Counted from the stretch's first letter, positions 47,501-59,338 are shown. The stretch: DNA of 64,000 bases from Mycocentrospora acerina (GCA_022701365.1 JAKUHH010000201.1:620001-684000), one strand, 5' to 3'. Notes: generated by a model from the sequence alone, not told the origin. Numbers and translations: made by a program.

Positions 47501-48120
47501 GAAGACTTTTTTGGTTTCAAGGAACTCGGTCTCGACAGAGAGTTTGGCCTCACCTTCAGCGTGCCATTGCATCTGCTGCAAAACAGAGTACATAACGCGT
47601 ATGCTAGGCAGGACACCAAGTATGTATACTTCCACACTTCATATGGCCAACTACTAACAATCATAGTAATGCTACCGCTATTGGTGATGTCATGCCCGAG
47701 CCATCGAAGTTCGAGCCTGTCACATTACAGGTTGTCGATAGCCAGATTGGTCTTGTACAAGACTGGCTCCTCAACAAGCTTCACGACAATGGTAACCAGG
47801 CACTTACTGAAGACGATGACCTACCTCCTAAGCAGCGCTTCCCCAAGCCTCGTTTGCCTCCTACAGGAAAAATATCCAGTCCTCGGAAGCGTCCGTTGAG
47901 AGAACAACAGCAGATGGCACGCAAGAAGCGTAAGCTCGATGAAGAGAAGGAAGAGAATGGAAAAGACGGATCTAGCACTGGCGGACTCGTAAAGGGTCTC
48001 GGCAAGCCAATTGGCAAACTAAAGCTTGAGCCCGCACATAGAGAGAGCCATAGCGTTCAGGATCCAGAAAAGGAGGATGGAAGTGCTCATGGGATGCCTA
48101 GTCCACCGGAATCGTTCTGA
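44562..48120 (+). CDS. SPT7: SAGA complex subunit Spt7 (bromodomain and histone fold)
   Basis: Scaffold subunit of the SAGA histone acetyltransferase coactivator. Exons are 44562-45936, 45989-46878, 46931-47619 and 47667-48120; 1135 residues. ATG 44562 (MSLVASTHRPSPKDR) is preferred; an in-frame ATG at 44199 would add 121 low-complexity residues. In order: an acidic Asp/Glu run, a coiled segment (ESDRDAMLEQQKLDELDRQV), the bromodomain (HPFLQRVNKREAPDYYHIIK, QPMDIGTMMKKL, LIWSNCLKYNAD; about residues 330-430), a Lys/Ala-rich linker, a conserved middle region, and the C-terminal histone fold (VGKIFYHAGFEEFQPSALDA, about 790-845) that pairs with Ada1 in yeast. The tail has a basic cluster (ARKKRKLDEEK). 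All four joins are in phase. Confidence 0.92.
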
Positions 48121-49587
48121 TCAAACTTTTGAGCTTATGAACGATCTCCTCCGGACAAGCATATCCTACACTTTTTTTTTAAGGAATGAAACAGATTGGA
48201 AATTCATAGTCCAAACGTCAAAGGGTCAGTAACCACCATAGTTTCGAAGTTCAGCATTCAGCTTTAGTGCCAACTCGGAGCACACCAGAATATTCTTTTT
48301 AATCAGTCACGCGTCTATTTCGATACCTTCGTTACCTGAACTCGACTTCTATGGTTCTGCTGGACTTATACGTTTGTATTTTTCTCCGCACTTTTGGCGT
48401 TTTTGCTTTCTTCTGGCTGTTTTGGCGACGGCATTGTATTTTGATATGGAGTGGGTGGCGGATGGGTTTCTTCAAGATGAACGAGTGAGCAGTGGACTTC
48501 TGTGGTTGTTCACCTGTTACTATTGATGTCATGTTGCTGTTATGTGCGTCGGTCGCAGGCAAGCAAATTTTGACGGGTTGGTTTGGGCTATTATTTTGCG
48601 CGGTGGTTGTACGTGGCGATGAAGTAAGATCTTTGAGCTGTTTTGTACATATGCTATTACGAAATTTGCGGTAGTACGTTTTGGCATTGGAGTAATTGTA
48701 GTGTGAGAATATGAAGCCAAGATGAGCAAGTGTATTTCTACAAGAAAAATTTTATGTGCGCTGTCATTAAATGATATAGTGATCGAGCAGTGTGAGGCAT
48801 TTATGGCTAGAAGACAGTGATGAGAGTGAGTTTTTTGTGATTAGTGTGAGCGCGAAAATAGCAAGTTGCGGCTTGTCGCCCCCTGGAGTGTAATCGATCA
48901 TAACGTAAGACGGGACGAAAAATCTATGTCGCTCACATCAGACGATGAGAAGTCTGAGTAATTTAGGACTTGCTGTCAGTAATCAGATTAGAAATCTGAT
49001 TGTCGAAATGCGTCGTTTGCGATAGCCACAAAAGGAGTATCACCTCATGTAAATAAGCATCAAGACGCAGCGAATTAATCGTAATTTTGGGTCGGTGTCA
49101 CCATGTACAGGCAATCTACTAGACAGTGTGGCTGATCCAATGATCGCTTACTATGCTGCAAAGTCTTTTTGCGGACAAAGCAACTTCAGCAATGTCTGTA
49201 GGGCATCGAGCGAACCAGAGCAGATTTGCGTCGCTCAAGCCCAGACCGCCATTTCCCAGCGAGTGCAAACCAAGCGTACGCGGCAGACAAATAGTCACGC
49301 GTGAATCAATGGCTTGTATCATACAGTTAAATTTGGGATTCGCAGCAGTTGGAACTGTGACTGAAATGATAGACATAGATTGACAGATAGCCGAGAGCTG
49401 AAATTGGATTGGATTTCTAGCGCAATTGTCTTTTCCCGAATCTCCCCCATTCTACCTCCACCGCAAATGACGTGCACCTGTCTCCTCTGATTAGACTTAT
49501 TCTGAAACATCCCTGCGTGTCAGTAAGTTAACTTGTTCCTCTCTCACAATCATAACCAACTACTACCTCTTTTTTGCGCAAGCTAAC
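48121..49587. other. Long AT-rich intergenic
   Basis: About 1.5 kb without a recognisable gene. It forms the SPT7 3' flank and the promoter of the AT-hook gene. Confidence 0.55.
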
Positions 49588-52538
49588 ATGCCACGAGGGC
49601 TGGATCCGTTGATGGCCTCAACATCTCATTCTGTCACTTCACTTCATCGCTCCGCCGACACTCAAGTCAAGGCGTGCAGCGCCTGCATCGACACTTTCTC
49701 TCGATATATTGAGCGGACTTATGTCCGCAAATTAGAGTCTGATCTCGGACCTTCTGCTTTCCATCGTCCTTGTCTATTGCTGCTTCGTGGATTTATCAAC
49801 AGCACGATTATGGCAGTGCATGGCAACTGTGATCAGATCAACAATCAGTCGCTCTCACCACCGGAATGGATCGAACAATGCTGTCTAACAAAGTACTATG
49901 AATGGATGAAAACTAATCCAAAGCAACAAATCTCGTACGAGAATTGGAAAACATCAAAAAACACAAAAGGTCTCGCACTCTATTACGCAGCTTTGCACAT
50001 TTGGAACGAGCCCGATTCTGTATGTCATCGGTCGCAGATTTTCTCTTTTTTCCAATTTTCTGATGAACGTAGGATGAAGAGGCGGAGAAAAGCGAGGTGG
50101 TCAGTCGATCTCGCAATGTGCAGGTACAGTCGGCGCGCGAACCGAAAAAGACACTTACAACAAACGGCAATGGACGGTCGCATGCCGCAGGTTCAGCAAC
50201 ACCGCGTGCGTCCACAAATTCCGAAGAACTAAGTGCATCCGGTAAGAGGAGGCCGCGTAAACAACGAAAAAAATATTTGGCATGTTCATTTTCTCACATT
50301 TTTGCGTTTTCACATAGCTAATTATCTTAGTCAGAGGAAATCGTGGCCTCAGACGGCAGCGATCATGGCGAGATAGCTACGCCCGTCGCTGCGTCTGCAA
50401 AATCATCAAGAACAGCCGTTACTTTTGTCGAGGAACGCAAGTCATCTGCTCGCAAGGCAAAGAAAAAGCGGCTTGTAAGTGTTTGTCATTTGTACATGCA
50501 TCACCTTTCGCTCACCTGATCCTAGTCTGAACAAATCATCTCGCCCGAGGATAAGGATGATACTTTGCCAATGACTGAGATTTGGTCGCCCAATATTCCT
50601 GTTCGTTCTGGTACGTCATATGTTCCAACTTTGAATTCGCCCCACACTTTTGTGTATCCACAGGAAATAGCCGGAAAGCATCATCACTGAAAGACTTGCT
50701 TCGTACTGTCAGAAATTGCCCACGAGGAAATTTCTTAGAAGTTTGGACAAATCACTAATTTTTTACCACAGCGCCTAGCGCATCAGCCCATATACAAAAC
50801 TCAGAACCGCTGAGAAAAATTGTCAGGCTCAAAGTCGGTCCTGGTAGGAAAGTAGAGAAAAAGGTTTTGGTAAGTTTCGTGTCACGTTTTTTTTTCTATA
50901 CCATACTGAGTTTGTTAGTCTGAAGATATCGTGGTCGGTGATGATACAAACAAAGAGGAAGCATCCGCTAAGGTTGCCACATCCGTGTTTGGAGAAGACA
51001 ATGCGAAGACCCGTATAAGCGCTAAAATCAGCCTGGGCGCTGTGGTTGGCATGGGCGAAGACCCAAACACTCCGGCTGGTTCTCCTGAACAACAGGACGA
51101 GTCATCCGCAACAGCCAGGCGTGGGTTGCGAATGCGAAGACCAACGCAGCAGCGGCCATACCTCTATGATGCACAATTCCTCGACGAAGACAGTGCGGCT
51201 GCAAAACAAGAACATAAAGAGCAAGTAGAGAAAGGTGATGAGCATTCATGGGAACTAGAAGAAGATGCTCGGCCAACATCCAGAGGACGAGGTACCAGGC
51301 GAGTCTCGTACGCTAGTATCATTGGGATCGACGACGAGCTTCTTTCAGCTTTAGATGAAGAAAGCAAAGCTCTTCTGCAAGAAGAAGACCAGTACCAGGA
51401 CCAGGATGACGATGATCGGAGGCCCAGGCATTTCAAGGGCAAGGGAAGAGCCTGGAGGAAAGACGAATCAGACGAGGATCTGGAGTTTGCGCCCGCAAGG
51501 AAGAAGGCAGCCAAAGCCAAAGCCCAAGCAGGAATTGTGAAGAAACGCGGAAGGCCACGCAAGAGCGCAGTTTACGAAGATGTTGGTCGTGATAATCAAG
51601 ACACTGACGTAGAAACGGCAGCAGGCGATTCTATGGTTGAAAGTTCTGCACCGTCGACGCCGGTCCTCACACATGCAACAATCCCTAAGAAACGAGGCCG
51701 ACCACGAAAGAGCGTACTTTCCGAAAGTGTCGCAACATACGACTCTGCATCTGAGCATCCAAACGCCTCCGCACCACAAACACCAAGTTTACCCCCCAAG
51801 AAACGCGGCCGCCCCCGAAAATCAGACCAAAGCATTCTTTCTAAAGAGAATAACGACAAGGAAAACAATGCCAACGAAAACAGCACCAACGAGAACTACT
51901 CTCCCCAGAACCCCCCCTCATCCAACCTAGCAGTGCAAATCCCACATGCTTCAAACCCTTCTTTCCCAGATGCCATAGTTCTGCTCGACAGTGTCGTTAC
52001 CATTGAGGAACAGCCTCCAACAGCCGTGATAACAGCAGCACCCGAAAATGTCAACGATGGCGAAGTAGAAAAGGTACCCACGGCGAGTCCCAGCCGCAAG
52101 CGCAAAAGCGCTAGTATCAGCGTCAGTGACGGCGAAGACCACTTTAAAGAAGAAGTGTGAGTACCACTTCCCCCCCCCCCCCCCCCCCCCCCCCCCCNGA
52201 GGAACAGCCTCCAACAGCCGTGATAACAGCAGCACCCGAAAATGTCAACGATGGCGAAGTAGAAAAGGTACCCACGGCGAGTCCCAGCCGCAAGCGCAAA
52301 AGCGCTAGTATCAGCGTCAGTGACGGCGAAGACCACTTTAAAGAAGAAGTGTGAGTACCACTTCCCCCCCCCCCCCCCCAAACTGTATCCATTTCTATTG
52401 TTATTAAAGTATTCTCTAACACTTTTGGCTTGCAGGGTCCATGACGAGGCGTCGAGGGATTTTGCGTTTGATCTATTGCGTGGAGCGGGCACATTGGGCG
52501 GGGAGAGAAAGTATCATACCAAGATGCAGTGGAATTAG
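49588..52538 (+). CDS. AT-hook protein with repeated exon modules, function unknown
   Basis: I do not recognise the family. Eight exons fit by phase: 49588-50019, 50073-50279, 50331-50474, 50526-50610, 50664-50702, 50772-50869, 50919-52156 and 52436-52538; 781 residues. The N-terminal exon (144 residues) is Cys-containing and globular-looking (CSACIDTFSRYIERTYVRKL). Exons 3, 4 and 7 each begin with SE, one variable residue and Ile (SEEIVASD, SEQIISPED, SEDIVVGDD), and the exons before them end in basic runs. Exon 7 has RMRRPTQQRPYLYDAQFL and three AT-hooks (KKRGRPRKS) near 51540, 51690 and 51800, so minor-groove DNA binding in the nucleus is inferred. Intron 2 would use a GC donor at 50280. 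Intron 7 contains a poly-C run and an artefactual duplication with one N, so the drawn intron (279 bp) is really about 85 bp. Confidence 0.65.
52005..52197. repeat. First copy of an exact ~170-bp direct duplication, ending in poly-C
   Basis: Bases from 52005 to the C-run are repeated base for base from 52199, an offset of 194. The copy covers the end of exon 7, its splice donor and the start of intron 7, and ends in a run of about 28 C. Confidence 0.9.
52198..52198. other. Assembly gap (single N)
   Basis: The only ambiguous base seen, placed exactly between the poly-C run and the second copy. Confidence 0.95.
52199..52379. repeat. Second copy of the duplication, ending in a shorter poly-C
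   Basis: Identical to the first copy up to the C-run, which here is about 16 C and continues into unique intron sequence and the true acceptor at 52434-52435. Confidence 0.9.
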
Positions 52539-52933
52539 TAATATCTGAAGATTTGTGTTGGATTATTTATATAAAAAAATCATCTAGATGGATGGATTGG
52601 CGGATGGATTGCCTGGGAGCGTCGAGTTGGAATAAGGTTGTGTATGAGTAGTAGTAGGATGATTGGTGTGGGCGTGATGTGGTAATTTATACGTTGAAGT
52701 AATATCTAGGCTACTTCTGGTGCTGTCTTACCGGCTCAATTAATGTCTTATTGTTGGTCACTTCATAGCAAGTGCAACTTTTTACTTTTACTGAGTAGCA
52801 GTTCTTTCCGAGGAGAATCATGGCAAACACTGCTTTTATCGCCGCGGTCGGATATTGTGTGTTCATCCAAATGCCATTGTCATTAAATTACTTCAGGATT
52901 TGACATCATTTTGGTCTATCTAATGGACAAGAT
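52539..52933. other. Convergent 3' flanks
   Basis: Between the AT-hook gene stop and the rhomboid stop. Nothing recognised. Confidence 0.6.
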
Positions 52934-53776
52934 TCAGATCTTTAAGCCCCGTAACCTCAATAAATAGTACAAAGCCCCAAATGCCACTCCTCCCAAATGC
53001 CCCGCATGTCCAATCCTGGAACCTGAATCATTCAAGAAATACCCGTCATAAATGACATAACCACCCGTCAGGACCCACAACGGCATCGGTACAATACCCA
53101 TCAACAGCATCTGCACTTTTGGAAAGTAGCACGTCGCTACTGTGCTGACACCCATCAGCGCCCCCGAGAACCCCAATCCGATGGTCCTGTCCTGACCCCC
53201 AGAACCCACATTCTGCACTCGATGCCACAGGTGGCCCGCCGACCCAAGGAGTCCTGAGCCTAGGATGAGAATGAGGAAGCGGCCGGGCAAGACGGCAGGC
53301 ACGTGGACGAGGAATCCCCCCATAGTGTAGAAGACAAACATGTTGCAGCCGAGATGGATGATATCGAGGTGGGTGTAGTTTGATGTGAGAGCTGTCCACC
53401 AACGGTGGCCGTACTTGAATTCGTTGAGATTAAGTGTCATGTTTTGGATAAAAGAGTTGAATCTGCCGCGGTAGCCCTGGTTTGCTTCCGTCTTGGCGTA
53501 TGCGCCGTAAGCAAAGACGGCGACGTTGATACCGATGATGCCATAGATGATATATTGTTTGAGATTCGCGTCATAGACAACGTCTCTTCTCTTGACGTAG
53601 ATGGTTTTTGAAGATGGACTTGTACTGCTGGGGCTTGGAGGAGGAGGGCTTCTGGGTCTGTAAAAGCGCACGTGTCGGAGATTGGGGGTGCGCCCTGCAG
53701 AGAAGGTAAATGGCAGAGTCTTGAAGGAAAGTCGAGCAGGCTGGAGTGCTTGCGTAAACCGGAAAAGGGAAGACAT
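52934..53776 (-). CDS. Rhomboid-family intramembrane serine protease
   Basis: Single exon, 280 residues from ATG 53776 (MSSLFRFTQALQPARLSF). The open frame extends upstream without another ATG. The N-terminus is Arg-rich and hydroxylated, like a mitochondrial presequence, followed by a Pro/Ser-rich linker. About six hydrophobic segments follow. The catalytic serine lies in GLGFSGALMG and the catalytic histidine in GHAGHLGGVAFG; the first loop has NYTHLDIIHLGCNMFVFYTM, the family HxxxN-like segment. Mitochondrial location is inferred from the N-terminus only. Intact. Confidence 0.88.
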   Translation of the reverse strand: MSSLFRFTQALQPARLSFKTLPFTFSAGRTPNLRHVRFYRPRSPPPPSPSSTSPSSKTIYVKRRDVVYDANLKQYIIYGIIGINVAVFAYGAYAKTEANQGYRGRFNSFIQNMTLNLNEFKYGHRWWTALTSNYTHLDIIHLGCNMFVFYTMGGFLVHVPAVLPGRFLILILGSGLLGSAGHLWHRVQNVGSGGQDRTIGLGFSGALMGVSTVATCYFPKVQMLLMGIVPMPLWVLTGGYVIYDGYFLNDSGSRIGHAGHLGGVAFGALYYLLRLRGLKI

Positions 53777-54652
53777 GGTAGCGTTCAGAATGAAATGCAC
53801 GCGAGATGCGTTCTTGGCGGTGACTGGATACAAGATCTAACGAGTGGTTGGGAGATTGGGGCTTTCCGTGTTGTCAGCACCTGCCACTGACTGCGTAGGT
53901 ATTCGAGCTTCACTACCTACTTGGAGCCTGGATGCCAATATTCAAATGCCAAGTCGCGGGGGGCAGCAGACGGCCAGTGACAAGCATCAACATGAACTTG
54001 CACCCAAAGGTCGGCCAATGCAACGACAATGCAAAGACAATGGCTGCACAGGCCCAATGCAAGGGCGGATGCTTGATGGCCCAGACGACGGGTGCAGTGA
54101 AGGACGTAGCCGACGGCGAGGTGGCCAATGACGCGAGGGCTCACGGACCCGCTCCTCCCTCCACTCGACCCTCAGTTCCTGCCCTGCCCGCATAAAGAAG
54201 GCTGTCCACCCTCCACCAACACCACACAACGCGCTTGTCTGCACAAAATTGCACTACTGCCCACCTGCCCGAGCCCCGACTGACTCTGCTGCGCCCAGCC
54301 TCACCCTGCGCGACACTCCCAGAACCCACACTTGCAGACGGCAGCCCACTTTGGAGCTAGTAGACGACATCACCGACCTCACCCCCTCGATTGGACCCGC
54401 CCCCTCGAGACTGTCAACAAACGACCTCATCTCCTCGCTTAGAGCTGCCGCAAGTCAATAGGCACCTCCTCCCCCACCCGTCGAACCCCACCTTCCTCGA
54501 CCAGCTCCGAGTCCCACCACCCCCTCACTGCAGCTGTCCCCCTCGGCTCGAGCAACCACTGCGCATAGACCAATTGCGCCATCATTCCCCTTCCAGATTG
54601 CCCTCTGACGTCCTGACCGGCCACCCCACCTCTGGTGGCACATACTAGCACG
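53777..54652. other. Bidirectional promoter region (rhomboid / DHH1)
   Basis: The DHH1 side is strongly C-rich and pyrimidine-rich from about 54140 to 54640, typical of a long leader for a highly expressed fungal gene. No coding sequence supported. Confidence 0.5.
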
Positions 54653-56244
54653 ATGACCTCCGAAATCACAAACCAGCTCGCTGCCACCCGGCTGAGCGAC
54701 GCCCCAGCAACAGAAGCACATTGGAAAGATGGGCTAAAGGCGCCTGTAAAAGATGCGCGGCCACAGACTGAGGATGTCACGGCAACCAAGGGCCTTGAAT
54801 TCGAAGACTTCTTCATCAAGCGCGAGCTGATGATGGGCATATTCGAGGCGGGCTTCGAGAAGCCATCACCCATCCAGGAAGAGACCATCCCCGTAGCCCT
54901 CACTGGCCGCGACATTCTCGCGCGAGCGAAGAACGGCACTGGAAAGACCGCTGCCTTTGTCATCCCCACACTTGAGCGCGTGAACCCCAAGAGCCCCAAG
55001 ACGCAGGCGCTGATTCTCGTCCCCACTCGCGAGCTCGCCCTACAGACTTCACAAGTATGCAAGACACTGGGGAAGCATCTTGGTATCAACGTCATGGTCT
55101 CGACTGGTGGAACTGGTCTCAAGGACGACATCATTCGTCTGAGCGAGCCCGTCCACATCATTGTTGGCACACCGGGCAGGATCTTGGACCTGGCGGGCAA
55201 GGGCGTTGCCGATCTCTCCGCGTGCCAGACATTCGTCATGGATGAAGCTGACAAGCTGCTCTCGCCAGAATTCACGCCCGTCGTTGAGCAGCTCCTCGGT
55301 TTCCACCCCAAGGACAGGCAGGTCATGCTTTTCAGTGCCACCTTCCCCATCGTGGTCAAGAGCTTCAAGGTATAGTGTTCATTAGCTGTGCAAAAGCCAA
55401 TTTTGCTAATTCAGTCCAGGACAAGCACATGAACTCGCCTTACGAGATCAACCTGATGGACGAACTGACTCTCCGTGGTATCACGCAGTACTACGCATTC
55501 GTTGAGGAGAAGCAGAAAGTGCACTGCCTGAACACCCTCTTCAACAAGCTACAAATCAACCAGTCCATTATCTTTTGTAATTCTACGAATCGCGTTGAAC
55601 TTCTTGCAAAAAAAATCACCGAACTTGGATACTCCTGCTTCTATTCGCATGCGCGCATGCTCCAGCACAACCGAAACCGCGTCTTTCACGACTTCCGCAA
55701 TGGTGTTTGCCGAAATCTTGTCTGTTCAGATCTGTTGACCCGTGGTATCGATATTCAGGCTGTCAACGTCGTTATCAATTTCGACTTCCCGAAGAACGCT
55801 GAGACCTATCTGCATCGTATCGGCCGTTCTGGTCGATTTGGTCATCTTGGTCTGGCTATTAACCTGATCAACTGGGAAGATCGATTCAACCTTTACAGAA
55901 TTGAGCAAGAGCTTGGTACTGAAATTCAACCTATCCCCCAGACCATTGAGAAGAACCTATATGTTTATGAATCCCCCGAGTCAATTCCTCGTCCCATTTC
56001 CAGCTCGCAGTACAACCCAGGTCAAGGCCAGCAGCAAGACCAAGACGGAACCGTTGCGCGAGGTAATCCTGGCCAGAATGTTCGCCAGAACTTCCGTGGC
56101 GGGCGAGGTGGCGGTGGGTTCCAGCAAGGACAACGCCGGGGTCCTCCACCGAACCAGCAGACTCAACAAGGTCAGCAACCTCGTCAGAACGGTCACAACC
56201 CCCAACAGCGGAACAGTAGGCCACCACCTGCGGGTCCCATCTAG
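54653..56244 (+). CDS. DHH1: DEAD-box RNA helicase Dhh1 (DDX6 type)
   Basis: ATP-dependent RNA helicase of P-bodies that represses translation and activates decapping. Exons are 54653-55369 and 55420-56244 (50-bp intron), 513 residues. Motifs in order: Q motif PSPIQEETIPVAL, ARAKNGTGKT, PTRELALQ, VGTPGRILDL, DEAD at residue 197, SATFP, IIFCNSTNRVELLAKKI, LVCSDLLTRGIDIQAVNVVI and HRIGRSGRFG. FEDFFIKRELMMGIFEAGFE is diagnostic of the Dhh1 subfamily. The C-terminal extension is low-complexity, rich in Gln, Gly, Arg and Pro (RGGRGGGGFQQGQRRGPPP), as expected of a phase-separating P-body protein. Intact. Confidence 0.96.
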
Positions 56245-57630
56245 GCATCCTCTGCTGAAAAGCGAGGGTGTGAGGGTGTGGCTGTCTGAACAGTTGTCGC
56301 TGAATCCAACGTCTAACGTCTCATCATTTGTGTCACGATTTCTCTTGTTCAGGAGCCAGGGCGATTTTTCATTGTCGTTGCAAGTGCATTTGTTCTGGAG
56401 TTGTTTTTTTATTATGATTACGCGCGCGGTTGCCAACGACTCGATGGCGTGACGGATCGAATCATTGGCGCACACGGAGTTACGATTTGGACCGTTCTAT
56501 GTGTACTATATACCATGGTTTCTGGTTCGAAATTTTTTGTCGGTCGGCTGGCCTCGCCGATTTTCTTTCTCGGTGATAACATGTCACCTTTTCAACAGGG
56601 GAGTGCAACTGCACACTCCTGTCTCTTCACTTATCCGTTCTTCTACACGTTCCGCCCACCAGCATCGGCGGTCGGTTGAGCTCTTTTTAAAAGTTCGAAC
56701 CATCTCCAGATGTGGGATGTACGATTTCACTCCTACGATCCCTCGTTTGACTATCAAATGTCTCCGACATCTACTGGAAGTCACTGGCTTGTCTTAGGCC
56801 CTGCTACAGCATCGCACGTTATGAGCTGCGATTGTTCCATGTAGATCTATGACGCCTAATTAATCTTACTCCCGAATTGTTGGCGAACGACTTCTCGCAC
56901 TATCCACCGTCTACCACTCTGGCGGTTTCGCTCCCTTCTCCGCACAACCGAGCGCTACTATCTGGCTCGCTTCAACGTTGATCTTTCTTGTTCTGCACTG
57001 CAGACATGAGAACCTGTATCAGTCTGGGCTCCTCTGCAAATCGATCGTTTATCCTCGGCCATTACTTGCGAATCTAAGTATGCGTCATTCTTTCATGCAT
57101 AGCATGCTTGATCATTGCACATTTAGCACGCTCATTTGAGAAATGCTCTGGAAAGAAGGAGGTGGAAGCCTGGTAGAAAAAAACAAAAAATCTTTACACT
57201 ACACCAACAGAAACAGAAACAAAAATATTGAGAATACAAATGAAGAGCTTCAATAAGGAACGTGGTGCGTACTAGGAGCACTTTCTCATAAAGAGAGGCG
57301 TAGACCTAAACCCATGGTTTGCTGGCTTCTGAGCCAGTGCTTGTTCGTAGTTTCTTCAATGCAAACCATTCTATTCTCAAATCGTTCTGTTGAAATATTG
57401 TGTTCGGTTGACTTTTTGGTATAGGTCGGCAGGATCACTTTTGATTAAGTCAGTCTCAACAGAAAATCTGCCAAGCACCGTCACGTCTTTGTCGCTCTCT
57501 TCTCACGCTGGTGATGTACGAAATAACAATTTTCATATGATGCCACGTATAAAACTGCCGAAGAGAACAGATACGAAGAGAAGACATTTCAAACAAAACT
57601 CACACACAGGATGGCCACGTTGTCTTCGCT
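56245..57630. other. Long intergenic
   Basis: 3' flank of DHH1 and convergent 3' flank of the BTB-like gene. No gene recognised; likely includes a long DHH1 3' UTR. Confidence 0.5.
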
Positions 57631-58338
57631 TCACCTTGCCACTCCATTCCTTTGACGCCACAGCATCTCCTCCTCAACCCTCTTCACAATCCCAATAATC
57701 TCTTTTCGCTCTTGCCTCTCCCTCCCCACCAACATATCTTTCAGAGACCTATACTCAGTCCGCGCAAACCACTTCTTCACAGCATCACAAAACAGCTTCC
57801 TCACCGCGGCCCCAGGCTCCGACCCCCCAAACACCATCTCAATCGTCAGCGCGCGCGGAACATACTCATTCCATCCTTGCACTGCGCGCTGTAGCCTCTC
57901 AGCCACCGTCTTTATAAACTCCAAGTCTTCTACTTTGACGCCGAGAAAGTACGCGTCGATAAGTAGGTGGATGAGGTGGTGTGCTTTTTTCGTGATAAAG
58001 GCGGCAGAGGGGCAGCACAGGGGGTAGGGACACCCCGTGCAGGGGAGGTCGATGAGGCGTTTTTCGTAGAGATAGTTTGCGTACAGGCGCAAGGTGTGGA
58101 AGGAGGAGCCTGGGAATTCAATGGTGGGGGTGGTGGTGGTAGGTGTTTGGGTGGAAGGGGGATTTAAAGCAGTGTCGAAGAAGCGGGAAGGGTGTGGGAG
58201 TTGTGAACGGTATACTTGGTAGGATCCTTCTCTTGCGCGGAGGGTTATGATGGGATTAGAAGGCTTGAACCTTTTGGTGGGTGATATTGATGAGGTGGAG
58301 GTAGTGTTGGTGGAAGTAGAGTCCATAGGTTGCTTCAT
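57631..58338 (-). CDS. BTB/POZ-like domain protein
   Basis: Single exon, 235 residues, ATG 58338. After a Ser/Thr-rich N-terminus the sequence follows a BTB layout: a beta strand and shelf (PIITLRAREGSYQVYRSQL, PHPSRFFDTAL), a low-complexity Thr/Pro insert, a central helix pair (FHTLRLYANYLYEKRLIDL), a Cys cluster (PCTGCPYPLCCP), then HLLIDAYFLGVKVEDLEFIK and a C-terminal helical box (PGAAVRKLFCDAVKKWFART). The family match is weaker than for its neighbours but the layout and the final box agree. The Cys cluster in place of the usual linker is unusual. Function unknown; adaptor roles in ubiquitination are typical of the family. Confidence 0.7.
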   Translation of the reverse strand: MKQPMDSTSTNTTSTSSISPTKRFKPSNPIITLRAREGSYQVYRSQLPHPSRFFDTALNPPSTQTPTTTTPTIEFPGSSFHTLRLYANYLYEKRLIDLPCTGCPYPLCCPSAAFITKKAHHLIHLLIDAYFLGVKVEDLEFIKTVAERLQRAVQGWNEYVPRALTIEMVFGGSEPGAAVRKLFCDAVKKWFARTEYRSLKDMLVGRERQERKEIIGIVKRVEEEMLWRQRNGVAR

Positions 58339-59338
58339 TTTTTGGAAACCTGGTGAGGGGGTTGGTGTGTTTGACTTTTTTTTTCTGCGGGTGTTGGTGT
58401 TGAAAAAAATTTGGCGATGTTGTTGTTCGAAAAGTTTTTTTTGGGAGTTGGCAGTGATTAGGACGATTTGTTTTTAGTTATACAAACTGTTTAAGACTGG
58501 TCCACATCAACCAAAGTTTGAGGCTGTGTGCACTGTGGGTGGAACTAGTTCAAACCTACAAACTTTCGTGCAGTAGGGGGAAAGTTATACTTGATTGTAA
58601 GCGCAGTTTGCAACTGAGCTGTTGGTCGTTGCTAATCAGAGATAGCGAATTGTATAGGATGTACACGAAAATTGGGCTGTTAAGATTTTTGACGAGAAAA
58701 GAATCAATATGTGGCCAAAGGTTGTTCTTTTTCGATGAGTTCAATGCTGTTGTTGACTCGGAAGATGTCTAGGTTATGTTAAAAAATATGAAAACAAGGG
58801 AGAGTATTTTCTTTCAAATTGAAACCACATCTTATCCAATGATTTGTTGATCAAGATTTTTTTTCTGTAATGCTTTGGCTGGAAACGATTGTTGACATTC
58901 AGTACCGTGGAAGTTCACTGATGATAAAATTAGACAGCCAACGCGTCAGCGAATACACATTCGACATCCAAGCGATAAAATTAATTTTTAAAGCCCCAGC
59001 TGTCGAAAATTTGCAAACTAATTGTGATATAATATGATATTATTTTGTACTATTCGAGATGAAGATGCACTATTTAGCTTGGTTTCGAAGACCAGTAAAA
59101 TCAGCACCTTTAATGCGTTAAGTGCTGCCACAAAATCGCTATAGCTCCTATCGCCTAGAAGTCTGGCCTATCTCCCGATACTTTCGTGTTCTACACCTAT
59201 GCAGAATGAATTTAATCTTCATTTGTGAACTCCATTCCCCCCCGAAACAGGATTCTACAGCCTTTGACCACACGCCCGGATAAATGTGCTAGAAAGATAC
59301 AGAAGCCTGTAAGTTCAGATAGAGTTGTGAAAAACAAC
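58339..59338. other. AT-rich intergenic
   Basis: About 1 kb between two minus-strand BTB genes, with many short A and T runs. No gene seen. Confidence 0.6.

Noticed and set aside
52005..52379. Biological exon duplication in the AT-hook gene
   Set aside because: Exact identity, a poly-C run and an N at the junction make an assembly artefact far more likely.
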